From positions 124,001-188,000 of the forward strand of contig NZ_JACIDZ010000004.1 of assembly GCF_014196625.1 (NCBI RefSeq): a stretch of 64,000 nucleotides of DNA, written 5' to 3'. The notes below the pieces were generated by a model that did no database searches, was not told where the DNA came from, and saw only the letters and a list, made by a program, of their open reading frames with translations. Shown in pieces: positions 8,985 to 17,668 of the stretch (position 1 is its first letter; every line of letters begins with the position of its first letter). This DNA is from Martelella radicis (GTDB taxonomy: Bacteria; Pseudomonadota; Alphaproteobacteria; Rhizobiales; Rhizobiaceae). A program made the position numbers and the translations under genes.

Positions 8985-10400
8985 TCAGCTTTTCGCGCCG
9001 ATCAGCATGAAGGCTGGAATATCGTCGCCGAAGCCGACGGGGGTCGGATCGTCGTCACGGTCGCGGCGGCGCGAGCGCTTGCGGTCATCATTGGCGGGCT
9101 TGCCGCCGGCGGCCTTGCCGTTCGGGGCATTTGCAGGCTTTGCAGCGCGGTTGTCCTGCTGAGGCGCGGCCTTCGGCTCGCTTTTGCTCTCGGAGGAGGT
9201 GTCCTGCTTCCTGGCGCCACGGCGCGCGCGCGGCGCCGGCTTCTCGCTGGCTTCTTCCGCTGCGTGAGAGGAGGGCGGACCGTCAACCCAGTCGATCTTG
9301 CGGTCGATCAGCTTTTCGATCGCGTCGACGAACTTGGAATCCTTCGCCGTGGCGATAGTGAACGCCTTGCCCTTGCGTCCTGCGCGGCCGGTCCGGCCGA
9401 TACGGTGCACATAGTCTTCCGCATGGATCGGCACATCGTAATTGAAGACATGGCTGACATCGGGAATGTCGAGACCGCGGGCGGCGACATCGGAAGCCAC
9501 CAGCAGCGGCAGCTTTCCGTCGCGGAAATTCTGCAGGATCGTCGTGCGTGAATGCTGGTCCATGTCGCCATGCAACGCGCCGCAGGCATATTCATGGCGC
9601 TGCAGCGATCGCAGCAGATCGGCCACCGACTTCTTCCTGTTGCAGAAGATGATCGCGTTTTTCAGGTCATCCTGCTGGTCGATGATCGAGCGCAGCGTCT
9701 CGCGCTTTTCGTAGTCCTTCGCCTTCGAGGCGACGAGCTTCTGCTCGACAGTCGCGGCGGTGGAAGACGGCGGAGCGACTTCGACGCGGGCCGGATTCTG
9801 CAGGAACCGGTCGGCCAGCTTCTGGATTTCCGGCGGCATGGTGGCGGAGAAGAACAGGGTCTGGCGCGTGAACGGAATGAGCTTGGCGATCCGCTCGATA
9901 TCGGGGATGAAGCCCATGTCGAGCATGCGATCGGCCTCGTCGATGACGAAGATCTCGACGCCGGTCATCAGGAGCTTGCCGCGTTCGGTATGGTCGAGCA
10001 GGCGTCCGGGGGTGGCGATCAGCACGTCGGCGCCGCGCTCGATCTTGCGGTCCTGCTCATCGAAGGAAACGCCGCCGATCAGAAGGGCGACGTTGAGCTT
10101 GTGATTCTTGCCGTATTTTTCGAAATTCTCGGCCACCTGGGCCGCCAGTTCCCGGGTCGGCTCGAGAATGAGCGTGCGCGGCATGCGGGCGCGGGCGCGT
10201 CCGCGCTCCAGAAGCGTAAGCATCGGCAGCACGAAAGAGGCGGTCTTGCCTGTGCCGGTCTGTGCAATGCCGCAGACATCGCGGCGGGTCAGGGCGTGCG
10301 GAATGGCGCCTGCCTGAATGGGCGTCGGTTCGCTATAGCCAGCTTCGGTCACAGCGGAAAGTACTTTGGGGCTGAGCCCAAGATCTGAGAATGAGGTCAA
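8985..10400 (-). CDS. DEAD-box ATP-dependent RNA helicase (RhlE-like)
   Basis: An RNA-unwinding ATPase of about 471 residues. The helicase core shows the Q motif (GYSEPTPIQ), Walker A AQTGTGKT, motif Ia PTRELA, motif II DEAD, motif III SAT, and motif VI HRIGRTGRAGRKG. The C-terminal tail is rich in Lys, Arg, Ala and Pro, with an RKRSRRRDRDDD segment, likely for RNA binding. I favour a TTG start at 10400 because family members begin (M)TSFSDLGL; an ATG at 10481 would add 27 non-conserved residues. Such helicases act in ribosome assembly and cold-adapted mRNA turnover. Confidence 0.9.
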   Translation of the reverse strand: MTSFSDLGLSPKVLSAVTEAGYSEPTPIQAGAIPHALTRRDVCGIAQTGTGKTASFVLPMLTLLERGRARARMPRTLILEPTRELAAQVAENFEKYGKNHKLNVALLIGGVSFDEQDRKIERGADVLIATPGRLLDHTERGKLLMTGVEIFVIDEADRMLDMGFIPDIERIAKLIPFTRQTLFFSATMPPEIQKLADRFLQNPARVEVAPPSSTAATVEQKLVASKAKDYEKRETLRSIIDQQDDLKNAIIFCNRKKSVADLLRSLQRHEYACGALHGDMDQHSRTTILQNFRDGKLPLLVASDVAARGLDIPDVSHVFNYDVPIHAEDYVHRIGRTGRAGRKGKAFTIATAKDSKFVDAIEKLIDRKIDWVDGPPSSHAAEEASEKPAPRARRGARKQDTSSESKSEPKAAPQQDNRAAKPANAPNGKAAGGKPANDDRKRSRRRDRDDDPTPVGFGDDIPAFMLIGAKS

Positions 10401-10497
10401 AGGGAAACGTGTTCCGTGTTGTCGTTGACAAATAGACGGATCCTGGCCGCCTTCGCTTTTACGAGGGCGGGATAGTATCAAACGGCGCGAGAGTCAA

Positions 10498-10529
10498 GAA
10501 AAGCCCGGAAGTGTCGGGGCTTCCGGGCT
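10498..10529 (-). terminator. Rho-independent terminator of the peroxiredoxin gene
   Basis: A 10-bp perfect stem (AGCCCGGAAG with CTTCCGGGCT) spans 10502-10529. On the minus strand TTTTCTT follows, about 40 bases past the peroxiredoxin stop. On the plus strand it also ends in CTTTTC, so it may work both ways. Confidence 0.85.
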
Positions 10530-10570
10530 CTTTTCACATCGATTTTCTGGCAATCGCGGGAGCGGACTCG

Positions 10571-11041
10571 TCAGTCCTGGCCCTTGACGGCGTCAAGAAC
10601 CGTCTCCGCGTGGCCGTCGACCTTGACCTTGCGCCAGGCCTTCTTGATGATGCCGTCCGGTCCGATCAGGAAGGTCGAACGTTCTATCCCCATGAATTTG
10701 CGGCCATACATGCTCTTTTCCTTCCAGACCCCATAGGCTTCCGCGACCGCGTGGTCCTCGTCGGAGCCGAGCAGGACCGAAAGCTCGTGCTTCTTCTCGA
10801 AACGGGCATGGCTTTGAAGCGTATCGGGCGAGACGCCGATGACGATCGCACCGGCTTTCTCGAATTCGCCGGCAAGGGCGGAAAAGGCGATCGCCTCAAC
10901 CGTGCAGCCCTTGGTGTCGTCCTTGGGGTAGAAATAAAGCACGATCGATCTGCCTTCGGCATCGGCCTGCGAGAATGTCTCTCCCTCGGCAACGGAGATG
11001 GAAAAATCCGGGGTCTTCTCGCCTTCTGTCACTTCGCTCAT
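10571..11041 (-). CDS. bcp: BCP-type peroxiredoxin (thioredoxin-dependent)
   Basis: A 156-residue peroxiredoxin that reduces hydrogen peroxide and organic peroxides in the cytosol. The peroxidatic Cys lies in YPKDDTKGCTVEA. The resolving Cys found five residues later in many BCP proteins (GCTxEACxF) is Ile here (VEAIAFS), so this is a 1-Cys-type member or uses another thiol. The start at 11041 (MSEVTEG) is preferred over Met three codons upstream. It is divergent from the DUF3971 gene. Confidence 0.92.
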   Translation of the reverse strand: MSEVTEGEKTPDFSISVAEGETFSQADAEGRSIVLYFYPKDDTKGCTVEAIAFSALAGEFEKAGAIVIGVSPDTLQSHARFEKKHELSVLLGSDEDHAVAEAYGVWKEKSMYGRKFMGIERSTFLIGPDGIIKKAWRKVKVDGHAETVLDAVKGQD

Positions 11042-11199
11042 CGGAAACACTCCTCGTTCATATCATGTTCAAGTCGAATTCTTGATATATGGCTTTGGGC
11101 AAAGTCTGTCTGCGCCGATTGTCTGCTTGCCAGCCGCGTGCGTCATCGTGATTATCATAGCCGTGCTTGAAGGGATTCGCGCCGAATATCCTTTTGATC

Positions 11200-11216
11200 A
11201 CGAATATATTATTCGT
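11200..11216. promoter_or_regulatory. 17-bp palindrome before the DUF3971 gene
   Basis: ACGAATATATTATTCGT has perfect 7-base arms (ACGAATA and TATTCGT) around TAT. It lies in the divergent bcp/DUF3971 region and ends ten bases before the favoured TTG start at 11227. It looks like an operator for a dimeric regulator. The same half-sites, in opposite order, recur at 33353-33370. Confidence 0.4.
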
Positions 11217-11226
11217 CGGGGCGAAT

Positions 11227-14200
11227 TTGAACGACAAGAACGACAAAGACTTTTTTGTTCGCGGGCAGCGCACGCGGTTCAGCCGGCGCGAGCGCGTCGC
11301 GCTTCACCGTCTGCCGTCGGCGCAGACCAGCGATCCGCATATCGTCCACACGCGTCCCCATCACAAGTTTTCTCATGCCTGCGCCCGGTTGTTCCTGCTC
11401 TTCGTGCTCGGCTTCGCCATCATCCTTGCGGCGGTCTTCTATGTCATCGAAAGCGGATCTCTGGACCGCTTTCTCGCCTCCAAGGCCAATGAGCAGATCC
11501 GCGCGGCCATGCCGGACGGCTATCATGCCAGCATCGAGGCGGCGGCGCTCAGGGTCGGCGGCGGCCTGTCACTGCGGCTCAATGTCAGCGGTGTGAACCT
11601 CTTCGGCCCGTCCGAAAAGGAGATTGCCTCCATCGGCGTCCTGAGCTTCGCCATCGATCCGGTCAGCCTCGCGCGCGGCCAGATCTCCGTGAACGCGGTC
11701 CTTGCCGACGATATCGACGTCGATGCTTCCGCATTGCCCTCGACCGGCACGTTTCGCCTTACCGACCATCGCGTCGACAGCCTGCCGATACTGGTGGAGC
11801 AGATCTTCACCCAGACCGATTTCGCGCGCGGCATCCTCAGCGCAGCCGAAACGCAGACGATCCAGCTCAGCGACATTCAGTTTCCCGTCGGCAGCGCCTC
11901 GCCCGGCAGAACCGTCTCCGTCGATATCCGCGAGGTCAATCTGAACCTCCTGCCCGATGGCGTGCTAAGGGTCGATGGCGCAGTCTCGCTGGACGGCACG
12001 GCCACGGGATTCACGCTCGAGGCGATTGCGGATCGCGGCCGAACGAAAAACCTTCAGGCCGAGATCAGCAATGTCAAGCTGACGCCGTTCCTGCTGCAGG
12101 AAAACAACGAGGGCGAGGCGATGATGGGGGTCGAGGGAACCGCCGACATGGCAATCGCCCTGGCGCGCGCCGCCCCGGGCGGCCTGCCGGAGGTGGTGGC
12201 CGAGTTCGATGTGGCAAAGGGCCGCTTCGTGGCCGATTCGATTGCGCGCGCCTTTTCCGACGCACGCCTCAATCTTACCTACGATACGGATAAGCAGTCG
12301 CTGGAGCTGACGGATTCGTCGATCGATTTTGACGGGAGCCGCTTCCCCTTCACAGCCGGCATCATGGATCTCGACCGCTTCCGGCCTGGCGCCGAGGAAG
12401 CCGGCTATGCGCTCGACGTCCTGGTGCGCGGCGGGCGGTTCAAATCGCGCGAGCCGGGCCTTCCGCCGCTGATCTTCGACGCCAAGTTCACCGGCGAATA
12501 CCAGACCGACAATCCGCGCCTGCTTCTGGACAACATTGCCGTCAGCTCTCCGCAGGGCATCATGGCTGCTTCCTTCAAGGCCGTCTTCGGCAATGCGACG
12601 AGCCCGGAACTTTCCTTCGGCGCGCGGGTCGAACGGATGGATACGGAAGCGGTCAAACAGCTCTGGCCATTCTGGATCGCGCGAAAGCCGCGAGAATGGG
12701 TCAGCCGCAATCTGCATGGCGGCGTCGTCACCAATGGCGACATCGCCGTCTATCTTCCCGCCGGACGGATCGAGGGGCAGGGCGTTCCCGTCAATCTCGA
12801 CGAGACCGAGCTCAACATCGCCTTCGACATCGATGATACCCGCATCACCCTCAACGACAAGTTTCCCGACGTGAACCGCAGCGATGCGCGGGTGGAGATT
12901 ATGGGCGAAAGCGTCGATGTCGAGATCGAGGAGGGCACGCTTTCGATCGCCAAGGGCCGGACGATCACGCTTCGCGAGGGAACCTTCGCCATTGCCGACA
13001 GCTTTGCCAAACCGCTGACGGGCGAAGTGGACGTGATGCTCGCCGGCAAGGTTCGCGACCTCGTGGAACTGGCCGCCGCGCCTCCGATCAACGCGCTGAA
13101 GGGTCTGGATTTCACGCCCGATGATTTCGCCGGCATGGCGGAGGTCAACGTCAAGGCGCGCTTCCCGCTGGATGAGCCAGGCCCGCTGCCGCCGACCTGG
13201 AGCGTGGCGGCCGATATCAGCGAGGGCAAGCTGGCGAAGCCGGTGAGCGGCTACACGGTGGCCGATCTTTCGGGCCTCCTGGAAATCGTACCCGACCGGC
13301 TTGCCTTCGAGGGGACGGGCACCGCCAATGGCGTGCCGCTCGATATCGAATGGGCCGAACCGCTTGGCGCCAATTCGAAATCGGAATCGGTGCTCTGGCT
13401 TGCGGCCGATCTCGACGACTCCGAGCGCGAGAAACTGGCGCCAGGGCTTGGCAGCTACGTCAACGGCCCGATTTCGATGTCCGTCGAAAACGAACCCGAG
13501 GGAAGCCGCGTGACGCTCGACCTGCGCAGGACGGTCCTCTCCCTGCCATGGATGGGTTGGAAGAAGCCGAGTGGCACACCGGCGACGCTCAGCTTCCGGC
13601 TGGACGATGAAAACAAGGACGGACTAACGATCCTTGAAGACCTGCAGCTTTCGGGAAGCGGGCTTTCGGCGCACGGCAGCGTCACGCTCGACAAGGACGG
13701 ACTGCTTTCGACGACGCTCACCCATGTCGCCCTGACCAAGGGTGACGATGTCAACATCGCCATTCAGCGCGAGCAACAGGGCCTGGATGTCGTTGTGACG
13801 GGACGGAGCTTCATGGCCAGTCCGCTTCTCGATCACCTGAGCGCGAGCGATGACGAAAGCGGTGAAAAGGGTGGCAACGACAATGCGCGCGTTCACTTCG
13901 ATATAGCGCGCGTGACCGGCGAGGGCGGCCGGCAGCTTTCCTCCGCCGCCGGCGACCTTCTGGTCAGGAGCGGTGATGTTGTTTCCGGCTCATTATCGGC
14001 GACGACGGCGACGGGACAGCCCCTGACGCTCAAGCTCGGCATCGACGGCGGTAAAAAGACGGTCTCGCTTGCGACGTCCGGGACCGGCGCGCTGCTGCGC
14101 TTCCTCGGCGTATATCAGAAGATGACAGGTGGCACGCTCGACCTCAACCTTGTCGAAACCGCTTCGGGCTGGCGCGGATTGCTCAACCTCACCGAGTTTC

Positions 14201-14649
14201 GCCTGATCAACGATCAGCAGCTCAAGCGCCTTCTGTCCTCGCCGACGGGCTCAAACGGCAAGAGCCTGAACGCGACCTATCGCAACCAGATCAACGAATC
14301 CGAACAGCGTTTCCAGCGCGGCCAGGCCGTGATCGACATCTCGGACGGAGTTCTGCAGGTCTCCGACGCCTTCGTGCGCGGTGACCAGGTGGGCGCGACC
14401 TTCAAGGGCGTGGTGCGCGACGCGGCCGGCAATATCGACATGACCGGCACGTTCATGCCCGCTTACGGGCTGAACCGGATCTTCGCGGAAATCCCGATCT
14501 TCGGTCCGCTTCTGGGCAATGGCAACGACAAGGGTCTTTTCGGCATCACCTTCAAGCTGACCGGCAAGACGGCGGATCCCGACCTGGTGGTCAATCCGCT
14601 TTCGGCGATCGCGCCCGGCGTCTTCCGCAAGATCTTCGAGTTTCAGTAG
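11227..14649 (+). CDS. DUF3971/AsmA-like large envelope protein (YhdP type)
   Basis: About 1140 residues with one N-terminal membrane segment (LFLLFVLGFAIILAAVFYVI) and a very long beta-rich region facing the periplasm. It ends in an AsmA-type C-terminal region (GQAVIDISDGVLQVSDAFVRG). The pattern matches the DUF3971/YhdP group, related to bridge-like proteins thought to move phospholipids between the membranes. A cytosolic basic leader with HRLPSAQTSDPHIVHTRPHHK precedes the membrane segment. The track start at 11167 is TTG; the TTG at 11227 after GGGGCG is as likely and leaves the palindrome at 11200-11216 outside the gene. Confidence 0.85.
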   Translation: MNDKNDKDFFVRGQRTRFSRRERVALHRLPSAQTSDPHIVHTRPHHKFSHACARLFLLFVLGFAIILAAVFYVIESGSLDRFLASKANEQIRAAMPDGYHASIEAAALRVGGGLSLRLNVSGVNLFGPSEKEIASIGVLSFAIDPVSLARGQISVNAVLADDIDVDASALPSTGTFRLTDHRVDSLPILVEQIFTQTDFARGILSAAETQTIQLSDIQFPVGSASPGRTVSVDIREVNLNLLPDGVLRVDGAVSLDGTATGFTLEAIADRGRTKNLQAEISNVKLTPFLLQENNEGEAMMGVEGTADMAIALARAAPGGLPEVVAEFDVAKGRFVADSIARAFSDARLNLTYDTDKQSLELTDSSIDFDGSRFPFTAGIMDLDRFRPGAEEAGYALDVLVRGGRFKSREPGLPPLIFDAKFTGEYQTDNPRLLLDNIAVSSPQGIMAASFKAVFGNATSPELSFGARVERMDTEAVKQLWPFWIARKPREWVSRNLHGGVVTNGDIAVYLPAGRIEGQGVPVNLDETELNIAFDIDDTRITLNDKFPDVNRSDARVEIMGESVDVEIEEGTLSIAKGRTITLREGTFAIADSFAKPLTGEVDVMLAGKVRDLVELAAAPPINALKGLDFTPDDFAGMAEVNVKARFPLDEPGPLPPTWSVAADISEGKLAKPVSGYTVADLSGLLEIVPDRLAFEGTGTANGVPLDIEWAEPLGANSKSESVLWLAADLDDSEREKLAPGLGSYVNGPISMSVENEPEGSRVTLDLRRTVLSLPWMGWKKPSGTPATLSFRLDDENKDGLTILEDLQLSGSGLSAHGSVTLDKDGLLSTTLTHVALTKGDDVNIAIQREQQGLDVVVTGRSFMASPLLDHLSASDDESGEKGGNDNARVHFDIARVTGEGGRQLSSAAGDLLVRSGDVVSGSLSATTATGQPLTLKLGIDGGKKTVSLATSGTGALLRFLGVYQKMTGGTLDLNLVETASGWRGLLNLTEFRLINDQQLKRLLSSPTGSNGKSLNATYRNQINESEQRFQRGQAVIDISDGVLQVSDAFVRGDQVGATFKGVVRDAAGNIDMTGTFMPAYGLNRIFAEIPIFGPLLGNGNDKGLFGITFKLTGKTADPDLVVNPLSAIAPGVFRKIFEFQ

Positions 14650-14715
14650 AGGCGGAAACTATCTGGCCAGGAAAAGGGGGGTGGGGCCATCCCGGCGACC
14701 CGTCCTGTCGTGCAA

Positions 14716-15366
14716 TCAACGCTCTGCTGCGAACATGAAGTCGGCTTGCAACAATTCCGCCGAGCCGGGATCGTCCCAACCATCCCCGACAAGGACTACC
14801 CGGTAGCCGAGGCCCGCCATCACTGACAGGACATCATGGGCGGGCGGTTCGCTGGAATAGACGGAACGAAATGACACCTCCAACTGAATAAGCGGGATAC
14901 GGCGCAAACACCCAAGTGCACCCCGTATTACCGGCAATTCAAAGCCCTGTGTGTCGACTTTCAGAAACGTACGATCGTTTGGGCGGATCAGTTCCTCGAA
15001 AATGCTATCCAGCCTTCGAACCTGTACCTCCTCCTGCGCGACACATCGGATAGAGGATTCGATATCGATTGACCATTGTTTGGCCTCGAGCAGTGAACTG
15101 CTGAATGAGTTCTCCGATACATTGATCACCGCAGTGTCGTTGAACTCGCCCAACGCAAGCTGCATTGTCGTCCATTCGGCATCAGATTCTGCTGCCTCGC
15201 TCAAGGTCGCGAAGGCGTTATTTGTCGGTTCAAAGGAAATGATACGTCCTGCATAGCCGTTCGCTCGCAACTCCTGAGCAAACTGGCCCGCATTTGCGCC
15301 AACGTCCAGTACAACATTGACGTCTCGTTTCTCTAGAATCTGCATTCGACGCTGAATAGGGTTCAT
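14716..15366 (-). CDS. FkbM family methyltransferase
   Basis: A 216-residue SAM-dependent methyltransferase. VVLDVGANAGQFAQELR is the SAM-binding motif I, IISFEPTNNAF follows, and FLKVDTQGFELPVIRGA is the FkbM signature. Members methylate sugars or lipids, often in polysaccharide or natural-product pathways, but no such cluster is here. The start at 15366 follows an excellent AGGAGG site. Base composition looks lower in GC than the neighbours, which suggests acquisition. It lies just after the PfpI gene on the same strand (26 bases apart). Confidence 0.88.
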   Translation of the reverse strand: MNPIQRRMQILEKRDVNVVLDVGANAGQFAQELRANGYAGRIISFEPTNNAFATLSEAAESDAEWTTMQLALGEFNDTAVINVSENSFSSSLLEAKQWSIDIESSIRCVAQEEVQVRRLDSIFEELIRPNDRTFLKVDTQGFELPVIRGALGCLRRIPLIQLEVSFRSVYSSEPPAHDVLSVMAGLGYRVVLVGDGWDDPGSAELLQADFMFAAER

Positions 15367-15392
15367 TCGTGTCCTCCTGAAACACGTCTCTG

Positions 15393-16100
15393 TCACTTGT
15401 CGCGTGTAGCCAAACGTTCGGCGGCGCGCTCGCTGGCGGAGCGACGGCTCGACTGGAACATGTGGAGGCGCGCGCGCACGCTGTCGAGGATTTCCGGCGG
15501 CGCGGTCTTCGGCGTGCCGCAGCGATAGGGCGGTTCCGGATCATATTCCATCTGCAACTGGATCTGCTGGGCGGTCGTCTTGTCCATCAGGTTCTCGACC
15601 ACGCGCAGCGCGAAATCTATGCCCGAGGTGACCCCCGCGCCGGTGATCCGGTTGCGGTCCATGACGACGCGCTCTTCCACCGGGATCGCGCCGAACAGAG
15701 ACAATTGGTCGACCGAGGACCAGTGCGAGGTGGCGCGGTAACCCTTCAAGAGGCCGGCCGCGCCCAGCACCAGCGAACCGGTGCATACCGCGGTGACCAG
15801 CTTGCAGCCGGGCGCGATGCGGCGCAGGAAGTTCAGCGTCTCGTCGTCATCCATCAGGGCGATCTGGCCGGGGCCGCCGGGAACGCAGATGATGTCGAGC
15901 TTTTGGCACTGTCCGAACGTGGTATTAGGCAGGATGCGCATACCGCGGTCGACGATGACGGGGTCGAGATTCTTCCACAGGAACTTGATCTCGGTGCCGG
16001 GCATCCGGTTCAGGACATCGGCAGGCCCGAACAGATCAAGCTGCGTCAGGCCGGGATACATGATGAAGCCGACGGTAAGCGAATCGGAACTTGAAGGCAT
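15393..16100 (-). CDS. DJ-1/PfpI family protein, isonitrile hydratase-like
   Basis: A 235-residue class I glutamine amidotransferase-fold protein. The nucleophile elbow is TAVCTGSLVLGAAGLL with a conserved Cys, and GVTSGIDFALRVVE follows, both close to Pseudomonas isonitrile hydratase and the non-DNA-binding relatives of GlxA regulators. There is no HTH domain. The C-terminus extends about 35 residues past the core. Substrate is uncertain: isonitrile hydratase is the closest named match, but this fold also includes chaperone-like and deglycase proteins. Confidence 0.8.
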   Translation of the reverse strand: MPSSSDSLTVGFIMYPGLTQLDLFGPADVLNRMPGTEIKFLWKNLDPVIVDRGMRILPNTTFGQCQKLDIICVPGGPGQIALMDDDETLNFLRRIAPGCKLVTAVCTGSLVLGAAGLLKGYRATSHWSSVDQLSLFGAIPVEERVVMDRNRITGAGVTSGIDFALRVVENLMDKTTAQQIQLQMEYDPEPPYRCGTPKTAPPEILDSVRARLHMFQSSRRSASERAAERLATRDK

Positions 16101-16212
16101 ATTGTCCTCGTTCAGGGTGAAGCCGCAAAGCCAAATCGATTAGAATCTGGAACAAGAATAGGCTGTCTGGGGCGTTCGACAAGCGCTATCTTAAGGGCGG
16201 CTCATGTCTGTT

Positions 16213-16674
16213 TTATTGCCACTTGCTCCGGGCGGAAAGATCGGTCTCGCGCGCTTCGACCCAGCCGGTCTCGCCGCCGTCCTTCAGGTGTTCCTTCTTC
16301 CAGAAGGGAGCGTCCGTTTTCAGGAAGTCCATGACGAAGGCCGCACCGTCAAATGCCGCCTGTCTGTGTTTTGCTGCCGCGACGACCAGAACGATGTTTT
16401 CGCCGGGCCTGATCCGGCCGTAGCGGTGGATTGCGGTGAGGCCAAGAAGGCCAAAGCGATCGATGGCGGTCTTGGCGATGCGGGTGATCTCGCTTTCGGC
16501 CATGCCGGGATAGTGCTCAAGTTCGAGGGCTTCCAGCTGGCCGTTCTCGTCGCGACAAAGCCCGGTGAAGCTGACGAGCGCGCCGATATTGGCTCGGTTC
16601 GCGCCGAGCCTGTCCTGTTCGGTCGCGATGTCGAAATCCTCCGCCTGGATGCGGATATCGGGGGCTAGGGGCAC
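16213..16674 (-). CDS. moaE: Molybdopterin synthase catalytic subunit
   Basis: A 153-residue large subunit of molybdopterin synthase. It transfers sulfur from the MoaD thiocarboxylate to precursor Z (cPMP), forming the dithiolene of molybdopterin. GALVSFTGLCRD, ALELEHYPGMAE and the C-terminal MDFLKTDAPFWKKE, with the active-site lysines, are MoaE hallmarks. The start is GTG at 16674, four bases after the moaD stop, indicating coupled translation in the order pgsA-moaD-moaE. Confidence 0.95.
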   Translation of the reverse strand: MPLAPDIRIQAEDFDIATEQDRLGANRANIGALVSFTGLCRDENGQLEALELEHYPGMAESEITRIAKTAIDRFGLLGLTAIHRYGRIRPGENIVLVVAAAKHRQAAFDGAAFVMDFLKTDAPFWKKEHLKDGGETGWVEARETDLSARSKWQ

Positions 16675-16678
16675 TGTT

Positions 16679-16933
16679 TCAGCCCCCCGTCATCGGCGGG
16701 AAAAGGGCGATTTCGCGCGCGCCGTCAAGCGGGGCGTCATGTTCGGCATGAACCCGGTCGAGCGCCACGCGGATAATCTCCGGCTCCTGAAGCGCCGCTT
16801 CATAGCCCTCGCCGCGCTCCGTCAGAAAACGCAGCAGTCCGGCGATATCGGTCACGTTCTCGGGCAGGATGATGTCTTCTTCGGCAACGCCGATCCGCTC
16901 GCGCACCCAGGCGAAATAGACAAGCTTGGTCAC
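16679..16933 (-). CDS. moaD: Molybdopterin synthase sulfur carrier subunit
   Basis: An 84-residue ubiquitin-fold sulfur carrier. It ends in the required Gly-Gly (FPPMTGG), which MoeB adenylates and converts to a thiocarboxylate. The N-terminus KLVYFAWVRERIG and the length are typical of MoaD. Its start overlaps the pgsA stop by four bases (ATGA), and it leads directly into moaE. Confidence 0.93.
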   Translation of the reverse strand: MTKLVYFAWVRERIGVAEEDIILPENVTDIAGLLRFLTERGEGYEAALQEPEIIRVALDRVHAEHDAPLDGAREIALFPPMTGG

Positions 16934-17526
16934 TTTTCAGCCTCCACCACGTGTTTCAGCCCGGCCCTGAAATAGTCGTAGCCGGTATACATCGTCAAAA
17001 TCGCGGCCACCCACAACAGCACGATGCCGAGATTGGTGGTGTAGGGCATGATCTTGTCACCGGCAGGGCCGGCCAGCAGCAGGCCGATCGCGATCATCTG
17101 GAAGGTTGTCTTCCATTTGGCGATCCGCGTGACCGGAACGGACACCTTCAGACCGGCGAGATATTCCCTGAGGCCGGAGACCAGAACTTCGCGGCACAGG
17201 ATGATGATCGCGGCCCAGAGCGACCATCCGGCAATCGTCCGTTCGACATCGGCGGCAAGCAGAAGGAGGCAGGTGGAGACCAGAAGCTTGTCAGCGATCG
17301 GATCCAGCATGCGCCCGATATTGGATTGCTGGTTCCAGGCGCGCGCCAGATAGCCATCGAAGAAATCGGTGATCGAGGCGATCAGAAAGATCGTCAGCGC
17401 CGCCCAGCGGGCCGTATCCGAACTGGAAAGCTTGCCCTCCAGAAAGAAGCACAGAACGATCAGGGGCACTGCAAGAATGCGGCCATAGGTCAGGAGGTTG
17501 GGGATATTATACGCTTTTGATGCCAT
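16930..17526 (-). CDS. pgsA: CDP-diacylglycerol-glycerol-3-phosphate 3-phosphatidyltransferase
   Basis: A 198-residue inner-membrane enzyme making phosphatidylglycerol-phosphate from CDP-diacylglycerol, the committed step to phosphatidylglycerol and cardiolipin. The CDP-alcohol phosphotransferase motif DGYLAR-x8-GRMLD-x3-D is intact. N-terminal NIPNLLTYGRI is typical, and about five to six hydrophobic helices are visible. The start at 17526 (MASKAYNIPNLLT) fits homologues better than the upstream Met at 17583. It lies 142 bases after uvrC and overlaps moaD. Confidence 0.94.
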   Translation of the reverse strand: MASKAYNIPNLLTYGRILAVPLIVLCFFLEGKLSSSDTARWAALTIFLIASITDFFDGYLARAWNQQSNIGRMLDPIADKLLVSTCLLLLAADVERTIAGWSLWAAIIILCREVLVSGLREYLAGLKVSVPVTRIAKWKTTFQMIAIGLLLAGPAGDKIMPYTTNLGIVLLWVAAILTMYTGYDYFRAGLKHVVEAEK

Positions 17527-17668
17527 GGCTTCATTCCGTGTGCTCGCACTGCCTGCTGGGCAGTGCGCTTTATGTAGGGGCAAATTGCTTCCATTGCATG
17601 GCCAAGGTCAATGCCGGCCCGGATTAATAGTGTGTCATATCGCCCCTGGCTGCAGGAAGGACTTCCTA

